Part shown: piece after piece, positions 22,301 through 35,812 of the stretch
How positions within the stretch are numbered: position 1 is the first letter of the stretch
Layout of the letters: each line of letters starts with the position of its first letter
DNA from: Anticarsia gemmatalis
Lineage: Eukaryota; Arthropoda; Insecta; Lepidoptera; Erebidae
DNA length: 64,000 nt
Assembly: GCF_050436995.1 (NCBI RefSeq)
Contig: NC_134776.1
Location: forward strand, 13,495,001 to 13,559,000
Reading direction: 5' to 3'
The notes under the pieces: generated by a model
What the model was told of the DNA's origin: nothing
Database searches by the model: none
The model's input: only the letters and a program-made list of their open reading frames with translations
Program-made: the position numbers and the translations under genes

Positions 22301-25300
22301 CTCACTGTATGAGAAAGTTTGATTCGAAACTCCACGTTTAGCATTTATAGACTTGAACAAAATCATTCCGTAGGCTGAATCCTGCCCGTCCTCAAAACAG
22401 AATCGTTCTGATCACTGTTGGCTATACTCTCAAATAATACTTAACATGAAAGAACTAAAATAAACATTTTAACTTATTACATGCCTCTTTAAATGGAAAA
22501 TTTACATTGTGTCATTTTTTGTGGGCTGCATCTCTAACGGTATAACAGCGAACAAGCAAATCGATGTACTCACAACCATTTTTTCTCTCTTTTCTAAAAA
22601 GTGATACTTGTATTATGTATATGCAAAACACCTTCAATTAAACATAGTAAGGGATATTTTTAGTTAGTATATTTGTATATCTTAAGTCAACTCCTAGGTA
22701 GGGGTGCCGGTTAGTAGCCGCCTGACAGTTCGATCACTATTGTTCCTTTGTAACACCTCCATTGTTACTTAAGGGGCAGAGCAAAACTTACCAGTTGTGT
22801 TATGCCCCCTATTGGTAGCAGCCTAAATTCTTCTTTCCTATATTAATACTAGTTATTATTTATTCCAGCTTGGCCATTAGAGTATGTGATATACACAGCG
22901 TCATTCCCCAGCGCGCTGACTGGCGCAGACCTGGCGATATTTGCCGGCTGTTTCGCGTACATCGCCGATGTATCTTCCTTGAAGAACAGGACATTGCGAG
23001 TCGGTATATTAGATGTAGTTTATCTAAGCACTATGCCTTCTGGATTGGCTATCGGTAAGTTAATTCAGTATATAGATACTTTAGTTACTTTTTTAATATT
23101 ATAAAGCTGAAGAGTTTGTTTGTTTGAACGCGCTGTTGGATAGCCTATTTATCGAGGCAGGCTATAGGCTATATAACATCACGCGACGACCAACAGGAGC
23201 AGAGTATCAGTAAAAATGATAAAAAACGGGGGAAAAATATGACTTATTCTCTCTTTTGTGGCGCAAGCGAAGTTGCGCGGGTCAGCTAGTCTAACATATG
23301 TATACGTTACATTACGGATGTTATAGCCGAAGGTGTAGGCAGAGGTATTATAAACTTCGAACTGCTACTGAGAATAATCTAATAAAAATTACACAACCTA
23401 CCGCACCACAGAAGCAGATAATCTAATCTAATCTGATACATAATATATTTCTTTTCAATGTCTTGGTTTGCATTAAAAACTCTTATTTATGTCATGTAGG
23501 CACTTAGTAAAGAGGGGCCCTCAGATATCGTTATTTGCGTAATTATTTAATAAAACATGACGTACCTAATCTTAAATATATCTACTAATGGATAGTATGT
23601 ATTCACTATTTCGTACTGTATTACCTTTCTATTACGGTTTAATAATAAACAAATAAATTTAACCCATCAACGACCCACTGCTGGGCAAGAGTCACTTCCC
23701 GTAATGAGGGAAGGATTAGGCCTTGAGTCACCACTCCATCCCACTGGCCAAGTGCGGTTTGGAAACTTTGTATATCTTCAAGAACTGTATTTATTCATTT
23801 ATTACGGTTATTTATGTAGAATAACATTTATACATTTAACTATTGTTTTCTTTTATCTTTGACAGGGCTATGTAGGTAATTAGGAAGTTCTTGATATTTA
23901 TGTTAATAGACATTCACATATAAAATAAACAATTATTTTGCCTTACAGGTAACTTGCTATGGAAAAACGTAGTGAACAGGTCTTACACGGCTATGTTCGC
24001 GATAAACACGTGCCTTATGGCAATAGCCACTCTATACACTGTGATATTTATAAAATGGCAGACGAGGCCGGAACAAAAGAGTTTGAAACAAGCCGGCGTT
24101 AAGAATCCACTGAAAGACTTCTTCGACGTTAAGAATATTAAACAGACAATAACAACTCTAACGAAGAAACGACCGAATAATAGAACGTTGTTCTTGTGGT
24201 TTTTGCTCATTTCGATGGCGTTTTACACGTTCCAAAGAGGTGAGTGCAATAAATCGTTCATAATTATTAATATTATTCGATGACGATGCATTTCGGTGAA
24301 CTTATAAGCTTTGTAGGAAGTTCACACTATCTCAAGATTTAGACCGCACTTTTTCTCCTAAAATGGATTATTGAACACTTACTGATCAAAATGTCACCAA
24401 ACACATTAGTATGAAATTAATAGTTACTACGTCAACCATATCGTCTAACCATTGTCTAACGTACACCACGGACATCCACAATCCTACAAATCCTACAAAT
24501 ATTATGAATGCGAAAGTTTGACTGCTCTTTGAGATATCTTTGACTTGTACGCAAAAACTATTGAACGATCTTTTATAAAATAAGCAACACAGATAGTTTA
24601 TGAACTGAAATAACCCATTACATACTTATTATCCTGCGAAATATTTCTAGCTATTGTTATATACTCTTTGAGTCGGTATTTGGCACTTCACAGTATTTCG
24701 TATTTTTTGCAGACGAACGTCCAATCATGTACTTATACACAACAAAGGTGTTCAAATGGGACGCGTCCACGTACAGCAACTTTAGGTCGTATTTGAGCAC
24801 GCTGTACGTGCTAGCCATGCTGTTCGGTATACCACTCATGAGCAAGCTGCTGAGGTGGAGAGATACTGTAAGTACTCATTTTATTTACTTTATTCGATGT
24901 TAAGCTAAATTAAATATAGTAACTTGAAAGCCAGCCAAGCAAATTCTTTATTTCACCTTTGTAAGCGTTGTTGGCTAAAACATGTATTTTTCCATTAAAA
25001 AGACGATCCGTAACAAGCAGAGAATTCGTATTTTACATCCTAAAATTCGACTACGGTGGCTAGTTTGTTAAGGCAATGTTAATGTAGTTTGGCTGGAGCT
25101 CGTTGGCGCACTCGTATCCTCATTGCTCATAGGTTCGGACATTGTTAGACGTAGCAGAAAATATGCAGTCACTGTAACTTAAGATTTTTTCAGTACCTTA
25201 CAGTACAGCAATGTATTAATTGTCTTTAAGCTTGAATTAACTTGATTACCTTAAGTCCTTACTAATCAAATTGCCTACTAATCTACTCTTATATTTTCAG

Positions 25301-27202
25301 ACCATAGTAATGTTAGGAGCAACCGCACATATTTGCGGTCACTTGGTATACGCGCACGCAAAAACGGACAAGTTGATGTACGTGGGTGCGACTGCCGCGG
25401 CTTTAGGGCCCGTCGTAGCACCGCTTATACGATCTATGACGTCGAAGATTCTACCGGCAGATGAGAGAGGTATGTGAACGTAACTTTATCATATCGTCAA
25501 ATAGATGTTTAGATAAATCACGAACCTTATCTGAAGATATTAGCACCGGTTCTTTACTTAACAAAGGTTGTGCTGATTGAAATACCTATGTTTTATTTTT
25601 CTTTACATGAAGCTCAAACAATATTTGCAACACTAGGCAAGTCATAGAAATTTGCAGACCATTTTTTTATCTTTGTTTCCTTGACAACTCCTACCAGCAA
25701 ATGCTACATCAATTGGCATATACTCTAGCTATGATAGCGATATGAAATTACATCAACAATCAGAAAATGTTCTAGTAGACCATAAGTATAGGCTTCTCGC
25801 GCATATAAGAGCACATTTTAACAATGTATCCTAATAGCTTTCATCGTCAAGTGATGGAGTGCCATCAATTGATTAAATACAATTAGGCGTGTCGCCCAAT
25901 TTGAATGTCTCGATCAATCGCTGGTTGGATAATGTCAATGTCAATAACTCGGTGTCTACTTTAATTGACAAATAATTGACCTTGCTTGTGATAATATATG
26001 ATCAGATGTAACCAAACCACATGGAAGTTCAGGGTCTACGGTTAATCGACGCAATTACGTTATATCTGGTAAAATATTTTTAAAACTTTTAGTATTTGAC
26101 ACAAGGACGGATAGAGAATATAATATTTTGGGAATTTGTTAAAGCACACTTATTCGTTTGTAATAAGTTGCTTATTAAACTACTTTATTGAAAACTACTT
26201 TATCGATATTATTACTCCACTGTTGTTATCCAGTCTTATAACGACTTATGGATAAGTGTTGGCTAACCTATCCGATAGATAGTGACACCAAATTTATGAA
26301 AAACAGCTGTCATACATATAGATTCAGAATTACTACATATTCAGAAGTCTTAACACCGGTCATTAATTGTATTCTATTTAGGTGTCTTAAATTCCCACTC
26401 TTTATATTCCAGGTGTCGCATACGCCTTTTTGTCGGTAATGGAGAACGCCGTGGCAATGTTCGCGTCAATTGTCTACTCGCAGCTGTACAAAGCCACGAT
26501 CGACACTGAGTTTATTAACGCTATATTCTACCTTACGATGAGCACGCAGGTTGTGGTGTTCCTCGCATCATTGTAAGTAAATGTTTATAATTTTTATCTT
26601 TATACGCTTGTGAATTGTGATCCTATTAGTTTAGCACAAAGGCAATAATCACTATTACAATAGTAATTATTTAAATAGACAAAACGTTTGATTACAAAAG
26701 AATATAATCTGCTTCTCTGGCATGTTTTGAAGGACACAGTTCAGAATTTCAAGCACTCGACCCGAAAGCCTTTTTCTATCTACTATGCACTTTCTTATAT
26801 TGATAGCAGCCTTCAATTTGCACAACTAATTTCCAAACAACAATAATAGAGTATATCTTTGCCCCTCATTGAATCATAATAAAATTTTATAGCTTGAAGT
26901 GCAAGTGTGTTAAGGTTAATTTATTCGATGTCTCTTGCAGTATTAACCGATTTTTCGATACGCATCAATCTATAAAGCTCTTCAGCAATTTCGTAACGGT
27001 TTTGGTCTGTAAAGTATATAACCTAGCGAAATATGCATGCGTAGCAATGCTAGCTAACTTTACAAACTTCTGCCGATTAAAGGAATTAAGGACAAATAAT
27101 ACAATATGGTTACATTGTTTCAGAACCATGGATCTTATGCTGAAAGGCAAACCTTTAGATCCCTACATAGAAGGAGAAGAAGACCAGTTAGCAACATCGT
27201 AA
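16378..27202 (+). CDS. SLC46/PCFT-like MFS transporter
   Basis: Nine exons: 16378-16413, 20739-20933, 21547-21721, 22869-23054, 23949-24239, 24713-24867, 25301-25469, 26413-26572 and 27124-27202; 481 aa. Exons 2-9 form one uninterrupted MFS protein of about 12 TMs with all phases matching. The PPMFFYMMAYMITNVIEQAF stretch before TM1 is typical of SLC46 (proton-coupled folate transporter) relatives. The loop 2-3 motif GSYSDKRGRK (residues 103-112) is the MFS signature and is placed as in PCFT. Length agrees with the family. The substrate is unknown; SLC46 members carry folates or muropeptide-like solutes at the plasma or lysosomal membrane. The 12-codon exon 1 (MPGKNKDDNIYM) is inferred from its ATG, donor and phase across a 4.3-kb intron and is less certain. 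Intron 1 carries several transposons. Confidence 0.9.
17200..17277. mobile_element. TTAA-bounded hairpin MITE
   Basis: Near-perfect inverted repeat with 36-bp arms. TTAACACGTTCGCTGCCC on the left pairs with GGGCAGGGAACGTGTTAA on the right, around a 6-base loop, TTGTAG. TTAA at both ends suggests a piggyBac-type target, but the TTAA could be part of the arms. It lies in intron 1 of the SLC46-like gene. Confidence 0.65.
18243..18661 (+). mobile_element. Decayed Helitron (family 2)
   Basis: Starts TCCCTGCTACTATTATATTA after an A, with GCGAAAGTAACTCTGTTTG and a residual TGTC tract. It ends GACGAAGTCGGCCGGGCCG then CTAG before a T. The 419-bp copy is diverged. It is the only family-2 copy here with a visible 3' end. 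Confidence 0.7.
19560..19678 (+). mobile_element. Helitron-like 3' end
   Basis: GAAATTTGGTATGAGGATTC is followed by GCGCGGGCAAGCCACGGGCG and GAAAGCTAG before a T. The first part matches the body of family-2 Helitrons. The 5' limit was not found. Confidence 0.5.
20207..20323. mobile_element. Long-hairpin MITE
   Basis: Arms of 47 bp: CCCGGTTTCTGAGTACATTT at 20208 is matched by AAATGTACCTCAGAAACCGGG at the right end. The left arm continues as AGCGGTAGTTTATCTATTC. They are separated by a T-rich loop of about 21 bases. Only a few mismatches are present, so the copy is fairly young. The target duplication is unclear. It is in intron 1 of the SLC46-like gene. Confidence 0.8.
22030..22112 (-). repeat. 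Decayed tRNA-SINE fragment
   Basis: A B-box-like GGGTTCGATTTCC (minus strand) with a tRNA-like arrangement. Too diverged to set its limits firmly. Confidence 0.35.
23095..23289 (+). mobile_element. Helitron (family 1), internally shortened
   Basis: TAATATTATAAAGCTGAAGA, two TTTG units, then the family-1 body and the 3' hairpin GGCGCAAGCGAAGTTGCGC with GGGTCAGCTAG before a T. The first bases (TCTATAC) are eroded and an internal stretch is missing compared with 6316-6616. It lies in an intron of the SLC46-like gene. Confidence 0.8.
23661..23785. mobile_element. Dispersed retroposon fragment
   Basis: Contains CCCACTGCTGGGCAAGAGTC and TTAGGCCTTGAGTCACCACT with GGCCAAGTGCGG, homologous to 12732-12950 and 31545-31675. 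The end carrying CTCACGATG is missing. Limits are approximate. Confidence 0.65.
24482..24570 (+). mobile_element. Helitron 5' relic (family 2)
   Basis: TCCTACAAATATTATGAATG then CGAAAGTTTGACTGC matches the 5' end of family 2 with several substitutions. No 3' end was seen. Confidence 0.5.
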
Positions 27203-27294
27203 CAATAGTTTATAAGTTAAGTTGCTTATTATATCTAAGTTATATTATTAAGTCTCTCACTCCACTATAGCATAAAGCATAACGTCTCGAAAAT

Positions 27295-27300
27295 AATAAA
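27295..27300 (+). terminator. Poly(A) signal of SLC46-like gene
   Basis: AATAAA 93 bases after the stop codon. Further signals follow near 27408 and 28840, so longer 3' UTRs are possible in the AT-rich region to about 28900. Confidence 0.5.
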
Positions 27301-29337
27301 AACTAATTTTGTAGACTGGCAACTTCTCTTAACAGTAAATTGAATAATACATGAGTAAAACTCTTAAATTAAAATCGAATAATTTATGTATTTATTGTAT
27401 TTATTTAAATAAATCTGCTAAGCTTTTTTATTTATAAAATGATTTAGCTATGTAGAAAGAAATCTTTCTTTTTAATAGTTACAGAAAAGTGTATTACATC
27501 GAGTATATTTTCATTATAATTTTACGCTCGATGAATACAGAAATACAGAGAACACACCATGGATTGGTTTTCGTACATACACATCAATTTATATTCGCAA
27601 AAGAGGTACGTTACAAATACGATAATAGTAACATGTTTCTAAAATGCACGATTTTTATAATATAAATGATTCCTAACCTTATTTTATAATGTACATCGAC
27701 TTATTTAATTATTAGGAGTTAAATGGTGGTAATTACTTACTTATTGCTTACTTATGTGATGTGATACTTTCAAACTAAAACTGTAAAATAAACTAGGTTT
27801 TTATAGCCTCATAAAACGTTTATTGCTGATAGCGATACTTTAATATGAATATGCACTTTTCTGTAACACATTATTATTTATTAGCAAATTAAATTAACTG
27901 AAATTTTATATTCCTAACGCAATAGAATTTTCAGGCTGTGATATTATTGCAAATTATTTAAACAATAAATATTATTATTTCTGTTGTTTTCTCTGGTGTT
28001 TATAATAAGTTGCACTGTGCACGGGTCTTGCACCATTCTGATTTTTTTTTTATTATTTTTCCAATTCTAAACTTTTAGGATTTAAGTTTAGTATTTTTCT
28101 TGTAAATGTGTATTGTCAATGTATTTGTCCGAGTACCCAAAACTTTACTATTGTTTGATTTAGGCCCTTTCGCTCAGTTTAATCTACAAACACAGTGTCT
28201 ATGTGTAATTTAAAAAAAAACTGTTTTCAAAATGAAATGATTATTTTATTTGTACTTAATCTTAAATCATAAAGGTTTTTGAAATGTTCTATAATGAAAA
28301 ACGTAATTAGCGGGCGTGTTTCATGTTTTTTTCTGTTACTTACCTACTTGGCACATATCAATATAGGCGACAGTATATGCGCATTTTCGTATATATTCGT
28401 TGTAATACCGAGTGCGTAGGTGTAACGCCCTTCATGTTAGTTAGTTAAGTCTTGTACTAACTATATGATGTTCCATTCAAATGCATTAATAGAATTTATC
28501 TGGCTGTGATAATAATAAAAGATATACCTGTTTTGTTATTACAATAACTATGCAAAGTTTTAGATAGTTAGATAGCTAATTTTTTTAGAAATTGTTCTGT
28601 GTAATTAAAGTAAATTGCTAAAGTACAGTGTGCTTCAAACAAAATATTTTACTAAGTATTTATTATATTACAGATTTTTGGTTCTTGTAAGTTGTTTACG
28701 TAACTTACTTATATTTAAGTTTTAAAACTAAAATAAATGCGTAAATACCTCTGTTTATAATGTTTGTATTTGTCCTAAACAAATGTTAAAAGATGATTAG
28801 TACTTATTTTATGAAAACCTGTTTATTGTTGTCTTGAATAATAAAATTAAGTTATCTTTACTGCGATGGTTTTATTTTAATAATCAACCTGACCTACCTA
28901 CTCATACGATATGACGTTAGGTGTCATTTCGGCCCTCAGCAGTTTACACTACTTATGCTAAAATAATTGCGAATAGATATTAAATTTGTCTCTCAATCAC
29001 GCCAAATTGCTTCACAGATTTTGATTAAACTTTATAATAATATAGGATAGACATCTGAGTATTACGTAGGCAATTTTTATCACATTATATTGATCACTAA
29101 CCGTTTAAGCCAATTTTTACGCGCAAGTCACGCGGCTTTATTAGTTGCTTCTAATTTACACACATTGGTATTATTTTTAATAGAATATTAAAATAGAGAA
29201 ATCACATATATGTAAAAGAAAACCGTGTGATTCGTAAGGTTTTGTTTCTATTTCTATTATAAATAGTGGTGCGTGAGAAGTTGGAGGAGGAGTTCGACGA
29301 GGTTTAAATAACACTAAAGATTTATGAATTTAAAACC
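27301..29337. other. Intergenic DNA between convergent genes
   Basis: AT-rich stretch between the convergent SLC46-like and S28 genes. 28970-29120 contains CTCAATCACGCCAAATTGC and a body reminiscent of family-2 Helitrons, probably an old relic. No coding sequence was recognised. Confidence 0.5.
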
Positions 29338-29343
29338 TTTTAT
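29338..29343 (-). terminator. Possible poly(A) signal of S28 peptidase gene
   Basis: AATAAA on the minus strand about 1.0 kb after the stop codon. Its use is uncertain because the region is AT-rich. Confidence 0.3.
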
Positions 29344-30355
29344 TTGATAAGATTCATTGTTTTTACAGACATTGTTAATATCATTATTATTTATAAAATA
29401 TATATTGAATAATATAACGGTACCTACAATTAACACTTAAAACTACACAGAGTAAATGGTTACATTTCATTAAAACGACATGATATGGTTTTTGGCAACT
29501 ACAGATTTATGTAATATTTTATTGAGTAAACAATTAGGGGCTTTGTATACAATATATTGTGTATATTCAGTAGGATTGTATTCACAGCCTTTCTTACATA
29601 AAGAGATATATAAAAATCTTAAACTTAAACAGTATAATAATGTTATAGAGAGTAGGAAATAGATTCAATCATCATACCAACACTACCACTAATATATATA
29701 TATTCTATAATGTTTAATCCTGTATATATTCGGTCTAGGCACTTTCTATTTTAAAGAAACGTGTCAAGAACTACTTTCATATTTTGTATTAACTACACGC
29801 CTGTTCAAGTGCCCTAAGGTGTAGGCGAAACGGTCATGGTATGCTACTTGAAAGTGGGCACAGACCTTTATTGGATATATTTTGCTACAGGAATTAGAAA
29901 TTCCAACAACTTTGCTCGACTCATTAATCAAATCCGATACTTCATGATTAGCAGTCGCATACACTCACTACCCACGATAGAAGTAAATATACCAATATGT
30001 TATAAAATATATATTATTGACTTATGAAAAATTCTTACATAGTAGCATCACGCAAAGCCATTCGAGTAATAAATGCAATAGCAAACCTATCATCTAACAT
30101 AACCACCCACTCATCCACTAAATCAATTTACTCTGAAATAGTATATTCTCTATAATATATATTTCTAAAATTTGCTTCACAATAATGTGTATGATATGTC
30201 CTAATATGACTATAGTATATGACATACATACAATTGACACGTGGTTATAGAAATGCGCTGATATTGACACAATCATAGTATTCGTTATAATCTTGCAGCC
30301 TTATACGATATACACCTTTGGAAAAGACGCCGTTCCTTGCCCCACTATACTTGTA

Positions 30356-33300
30356 TTATACTTGGCCAATCCACTTCGCCAAATACTGCTGAATCTCGAC
30401 ACGGGCTTCAATTAAATCACTCGAATCATCCGCGCTACTTGGATACATATTTGCGCAATGGGCAGTACCTGAAAATTGTTATAGTGAAGTTAATATAAGT
30501 TGCGTGATTGTATCTGAAAGGTACATGAGGGAAAGATCTCAGAAATGTCATTGTGTTAAGAGAAGATAAAGGCTTTATGTAATGTTTATATGGAAAGTAT
30601 AAAACAGTGGTGCACGGCTACCATTAATCGTTTGTGAAGATTGGACGTAACAATTAAGTAACTATACAACAACAAACATAGTAGCAGTAACTCCTCTTAT
30701 CAAACTTAGATGAAAGCAGTGTTTCGTAGTACCTTTAGTTCAAAGTAAGACAAGATTGCATTTGCTATGCTAGGGATCGAATAAGGATAAATATTACTGA
30801 TAAATCTTACCTTTTATGTAAATAGCGGGTGCGTCATTGTCTTGAGTTTTAGTAATTCCGAGTGCGTGCCACGGGTCCACGGAACCATGCACGAATACCA
30901 CGCGGCTCACCTCGATGTCGAGAGCACCGTAATAGTTGTTAGTCCACTCGGCAGCCGCCGCTATGAAATCTCCATTGTATCTGTAAATTAATTAAATTAT
31001 ATTAGACTTTATTATATAATATAGTTTACTTAACAGCCTTCAATGTTTTTTGTACAATATATTCATAAATACGTTATATCACCCCTTTTTCGCATACGCA
31101 AAGGCCAAAGAAGACAATAATAATATAAGAATCGAATATAATATATTCAATGTACAAAATTTACTTCTTTACAGTTCATAAAATTATGTTGTTCAAGAAA
31201 CACTTACTTTTTCCCAAATACATCTTCACATTGCTTTGTGTAGAAATCAAGTCCAAAACGATTGCCAAACACTTCGACTTCGGCCGAAGAAGTCTGGTAG
31301 AAGCCAAATTCTGTACAAGTTTGGTACATCCACTGGCGGCCTGTAGAAGAAAACATGCTATAACCCTGACAATGGCTTATGGGAAAGTAAAATAAATATG
31401 GTTGCTATGCTACTATCCTTCTCTTCTCTTATCATATGGTTAGATGTCAATGATACCACTTCTAGGCAAACTATTATGTGGTCAACTAATAGCCAGTCAT
31501 TATTTCCATCAAGACACATAATGAATGCTTGATAAGTTTAAAAAAACTGTTGGGCAAGGGTCTCCTCTCTCATAATGACGGTGGGGTTATGCCTTGAGTC
31601 CACCACATTGGACAACTGGGTTGGGGACCTTGCATTCCTCCAAGAACTGTATAAAAGCCATCACTGATGATATCTCTTAATATGTATGAAATGTTGTACC
31701 TCCTGCAGGCCAAGTCATGTTCCTCAAATCCTTGATCATGTTGTCGTAGCTATAGTCCAAGCATGTCTGGTTTGTTTTGTCCAACACAACGGAATTGAAC
31801 GCAGCTAGCTTCTTGTAAGCGGGCACCGATCCATCTGCAGTTAGCATGTTGCACACCTGTGTATTATAAATGTATAGTTATTTACATAAACATTGTATGT
31901 GTCTAAAATCACCATTTTTAACCGACAACGTCAAAAAAAGGAGGACCGTTCACAAGTCGTCCGTGTTCACTACTTTTCAAATCCTTATAAATGCGTAACT
32001 AAGTATACATCGACCACATAGGTACTTATACATTTTGCGTTGATATTCGTTTTTTATAAGATTTCTTGTAAAAAAAGTTTGCATGAACCGTACATAGCAA
32101 GTTTTTTAGTTTCTGCTTACGTCCATGAGAAAAAGCGTGATTTCAAACTATACATTTCATAATTTTTTTAATATTTATTTATTTTTACATGTTATGAAAG
32201 TGATTTCACTTACTGTATTAATAGTGAGGTTCTTATATTTAGCATCAGCACTAATTCTGTTGTCCTCATTATACTGGACCAAGTCAGCGAAATCATCAGC
32301 TATGGAGTTGTAGAAGTTATCTATATCTAAAGTGGAAGCTGATGCAAATGGTTTACACACTCTGAAAGAAAACAAACATTACATTTAGCAATATGCAGAA
32401 AGATATTATTTACACTCAGGTTATTTCTCAATAGTAGCACGGATTTTGGTAACACGCCTGTTAGATGGCAATAGGTTTGCCTCCTATTTTAGGTATTAAT
32501 ATTAAATTATCAAAGGCGAAACGTGGGTAGGTATCTGGTATATGTCACACACCTTCGGGTAATAACAAGGGTATATAATGTACGTATACCATTAACGCTA
32601 TTAAGATATTATCAAAATAGCTGTACATACTTGAACTCCTTTTCGACTATTTTCGGGTTATCATCCATGTATTTAGCAATTTGTTGATGAGCAATTTTCA
32701 ATTGTGTCACGCAGTCCTCTCCTCCCGTTTTCTCTCTTAATGCGTTGACGACAACTGTGTAGTATTCTAGAAAATACAAGCAATAATAAGTACATATACA
32801 AGCAAGTTACAAACTTAATGAGAAACTATGTAGTAAAACATACCCATAAAGTTAACTTTAGCCAAAAGAGGTCCACTGGATGAGACAGCCGCATAAACCA
32901 GATGAGGATATTTGAGTCTCAGCCAAGCAGCAAGCGATCCTGGATATGATCCTCCAAAAGCAATCCAGCGAACATTTTTGTTCAACTTGTATTTATCATT
33001 CATAGCACTAATGAAGTTTGCCAAATCAGCTAGAGCTTGGGAGGAAGATAGGTACTGCAGATTCTTCACACTGAGGTCTCTATAAAAACATGAATTAGTT
33101 AAAGTCGGGCGATTTCAAACGTGCGAACCAAGTCATGTCATTTTAAGGGAGTCTCTTCTGATTATGACGTAGTTCGCACGTTTGTAACGACCTGATTATA
33201 GTGGTTATTGATAATTTTGAGTATTAGTCATCAATTTAATTACTGTTCACTAGCTCTAAATTATTTATGCAACTATCACTTTTATTCAGGCTAACATGTG

Positions 33301-35539
33301 TAGTGTACGGCCTCAATAAGATGTTTATAGTTGTAAACGCGCGATCGAGGCTTGTTTTATGAACAGGCTCTAAGTTGGCTTCGGATAATTGACCCAAGTA
33401 TTAAAAATTAACTGCTGGTTATCAAAACCAGGACAAAGCTTATAAGGAAAGGTAAAATAATCATGATGCAGCATGAGCAAGAGCATAATAATATAAATAA
33501 TTTCTTACTCTGTAGGATGACTTTCACCATAATAGCGATGTTCTAGGTTAATACATAATGCTTTAAAGGTCTTTGCATAATCAATCCAAGCTCCTTTGAT
33601 CATCCAGCGAGCATCAGCGGGGCCTTCGCCACCTATCATTAGAAATACCGGCCCTTGGTTGTTGAAGTCGTAGAAACTATCATTGACAAAGTATCGCTGG
33701 AAAAAAACACCAAGAAATAAGTAAGTAACTGATGAATTAAGTATAAGCTGTTATGCCTGGTTCCCACTTGTCAGGTGTGGGGTCCGAATATTAATCGGAG
33801 GTTCTAGTAGCAGAGCATTTTATATGATGCTATTCACATTTATCAAACTATAATGTTGGGATAACTGTAAACGATAAATGTTCGAATCTGACACCCGGCA
33901 AGTGGGATCCAGGCGTAAGAGCAACCATCTTCAAGTTAATTATAGCGTTATAAAGTAATAATTTTGTAATGTTAAGTACTTTATTACATGTTTGTTTAAT
34001 TATATGAGCATGTAATACTATTTCCATATTTCGTTCCATACATCAGCATATTATGCATGAAGTTCCTTAAGATAACAGACCACTATTGAAATAAATAATA
34101 ATAATATACTCAATAATGAGTTAAGTTCAACCTTGATAACAGTTTCATAAACAACTAACAAGCTACAGATAAAGTGTATTGAATTTATAAGTACAATGTG
34201 GTTATTTCAGCTGCTATTGAAATTGTAATAACGCAAAATATTATTTAGCTACACAATAGCCACCTATGTCCATCTAGATATGAAAATTAGGCCTAGTACC
34301 TTTCAAGTAGTGTAAAAATGTTGTCAATTTCACTGTATGGTTCCTGGTCATATATCACATTTAAATCAACAAACATCCTTTGCTATTTTTTATAGCGTAA
34401 TTTAGATATATAGTACTGTAGAATTGCTAATTGGTAAAGCAGATATTGCCCTAATCTCAATAAATGGTCTTGACAAACACAACACTTTTTTGTTTGCTTG
34501 TCTGTCATTTTTAAGTTGGTGTGTTTATTAATATGATAATTAGTTACTTATGAAATGACAAATTGCAAAACAGCATGGTTTTAAAAGAAATTGGCATATA
34601 ATTCTGCAAATTTACAGCTCAACTAAGCCCAAACCAAAACTGAGCAGCATGTTTTTATACATAAATAGTTTTTTTATCACAAAACTAGAAGTTTTCATTT
34701 CCATTTTAATCTTACAAGTTGATATTGTGAACAACTAGAGGTCAATTTCATTTGTGAAGTCAGGCACAATCATGACAATACTACGAGAATTTAACAATGC
34801 ATACGACTATGTAAACAATTCTCTTATAGTTTCACACCTTTTTCCTCCCTGTCAATATATTATATTTTCAATACCATAGGATCTTTAATCCTTGGTTTGG
34901 TGTGTTTGGATAGGTTTTTAAACCATCTGTTGAAGCATTAGAAAGAAACTAGTACTATCATTTTATTACTCAGCAAGCAATGTACACATACACGGACTAG
35001 TCTTTAGAGTGCCCGCTTAAAATGAATTATGTCTTCTATTTGACTGATTGTGAATTGCATCAAATAATATTCACATTAAGATGTAAGCCAGAGAAGATAT
35101 TACGAAAACTTTAAATTACTAAGTTACTTATCAAATGGCATACTTCAGAGTAACGATTGGAATGTGCAGTAATTTTATTGATGAGATTGCAGATATACAG
35201 AATAGGGAGATATATACATTGAATATATTACTGGCTGCAAACACAAATCTTCTATGTGACGGAAATGTCGCAGAGTGACTACTGAAGGAAAAAAGAAGAA
35301 GACAAATTTGGATAGAGAAAACCAATATTCACCTGTTTCCACATCCTTTGGTCAGAGGGACTTGAATGATCTAATTTTTGCTTGAACCATTGAGCTGCCG
35401 GTAGCGGTTCCCCGTTGTATCCACCCGGCGCTCCTAAATTGCCTCCTTTACTACGACCCAAGTGAAAATACCTTTCACCGTGTGTTGCAGTGTAAAACAG
35501 TAAAAAAACGGCTAACACCGTAGGCCGTATCATTATCAT
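30356..35539 (-). CDS. Secreted S28 serine peptidase (prolylcarboxypeptidase/PRSS16-like)
   Basis: Nine minus-strand exons: 35333-35539, 33509-33696, 32844-33079, 32631-32766, 32214-32361, 31700-31856, 31208-31340, 30811-30980 and 30356-30468; 495 aa. Residues 1-21 form a signal peptide (hydrophobic VLAVFLLFYTATHG). The S28 domain follows: QKLDHSSPSDQRMWKQRYFV, GPVFLMIGGEGPA, EHRYYGES, the nucleophile in GGSYPGSLAAW (Ser176), the acid in GSVDPWHALG (Asp437) and the base in GTAHCANM (His462). The whole Ser-Asp-His triad is present, so it should be active. S28 enzymes release short N-terminal or C-terminal peptides next to proline, in lysosomes or outside the cell. The predicted product is most like the insect 'putative serine protease K12H4.7' type. 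Intron 1 is 1.6 kb. The substrate is unknown. Confidence 0.95.
31545..31675. mobile_element. Dispersed retroposon fragment in peptidase intron
   Basis: CTGTTGGGCAAGGGTCTCCT, TATGCCTTGAGTCCACCACA and TTGGGGACCTTGCAT match the repeat at 12732-12950. Both ends are ragged. Confidence 0.65.
33104..33192. repeat. Short inverted-repeat element in peptidase intron
   Basis: GTCGGGCGATTTCAAACGTG then CGAAC is mirrored by GTTCGCACGTTTGTAACGAC about 45 bases on. This looks like a small MITE. No target duplication was identified. Confidence 0.5.
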
Positions 35540-35812
35540 TGTATTATTGAATTGCTAAAAGATGTTTTATTTTTTTAAATCTGCAGACCGGCAAACCGAA
35601 TACAAAAAGATACAACCAATTGAAGCAGCCACAATAACGCAAAAACTGGCGAGGTGACTGACTTCTTGACAGAACAAATTGTCACTTTGACAATTGACAA
35701 GTTAGCCAGCTTATTGGAAGGTATGATGGATAAAGCGTACCACCCACACTCCAGTTGCTTATAATTAAAATAATATAAACATGTCGTATTCTAAGTAGTA
35801 ATTAGCAGTTTA

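Noticed and set aside
26894..27202. 102-codon frame as a separate gene or as an unspliced last exon
   Set aside because: Only its end (27124-27202) belongs to the transporter; the acceptor TTGTTTCAG and matching phase from exon 8 support splicing there.
32175..32375. 66-codon frame starting with MFSFRVCKPF as an independent gene
   Set aside because: It is exon 5 of the S28 peptidase read through its splice sites.
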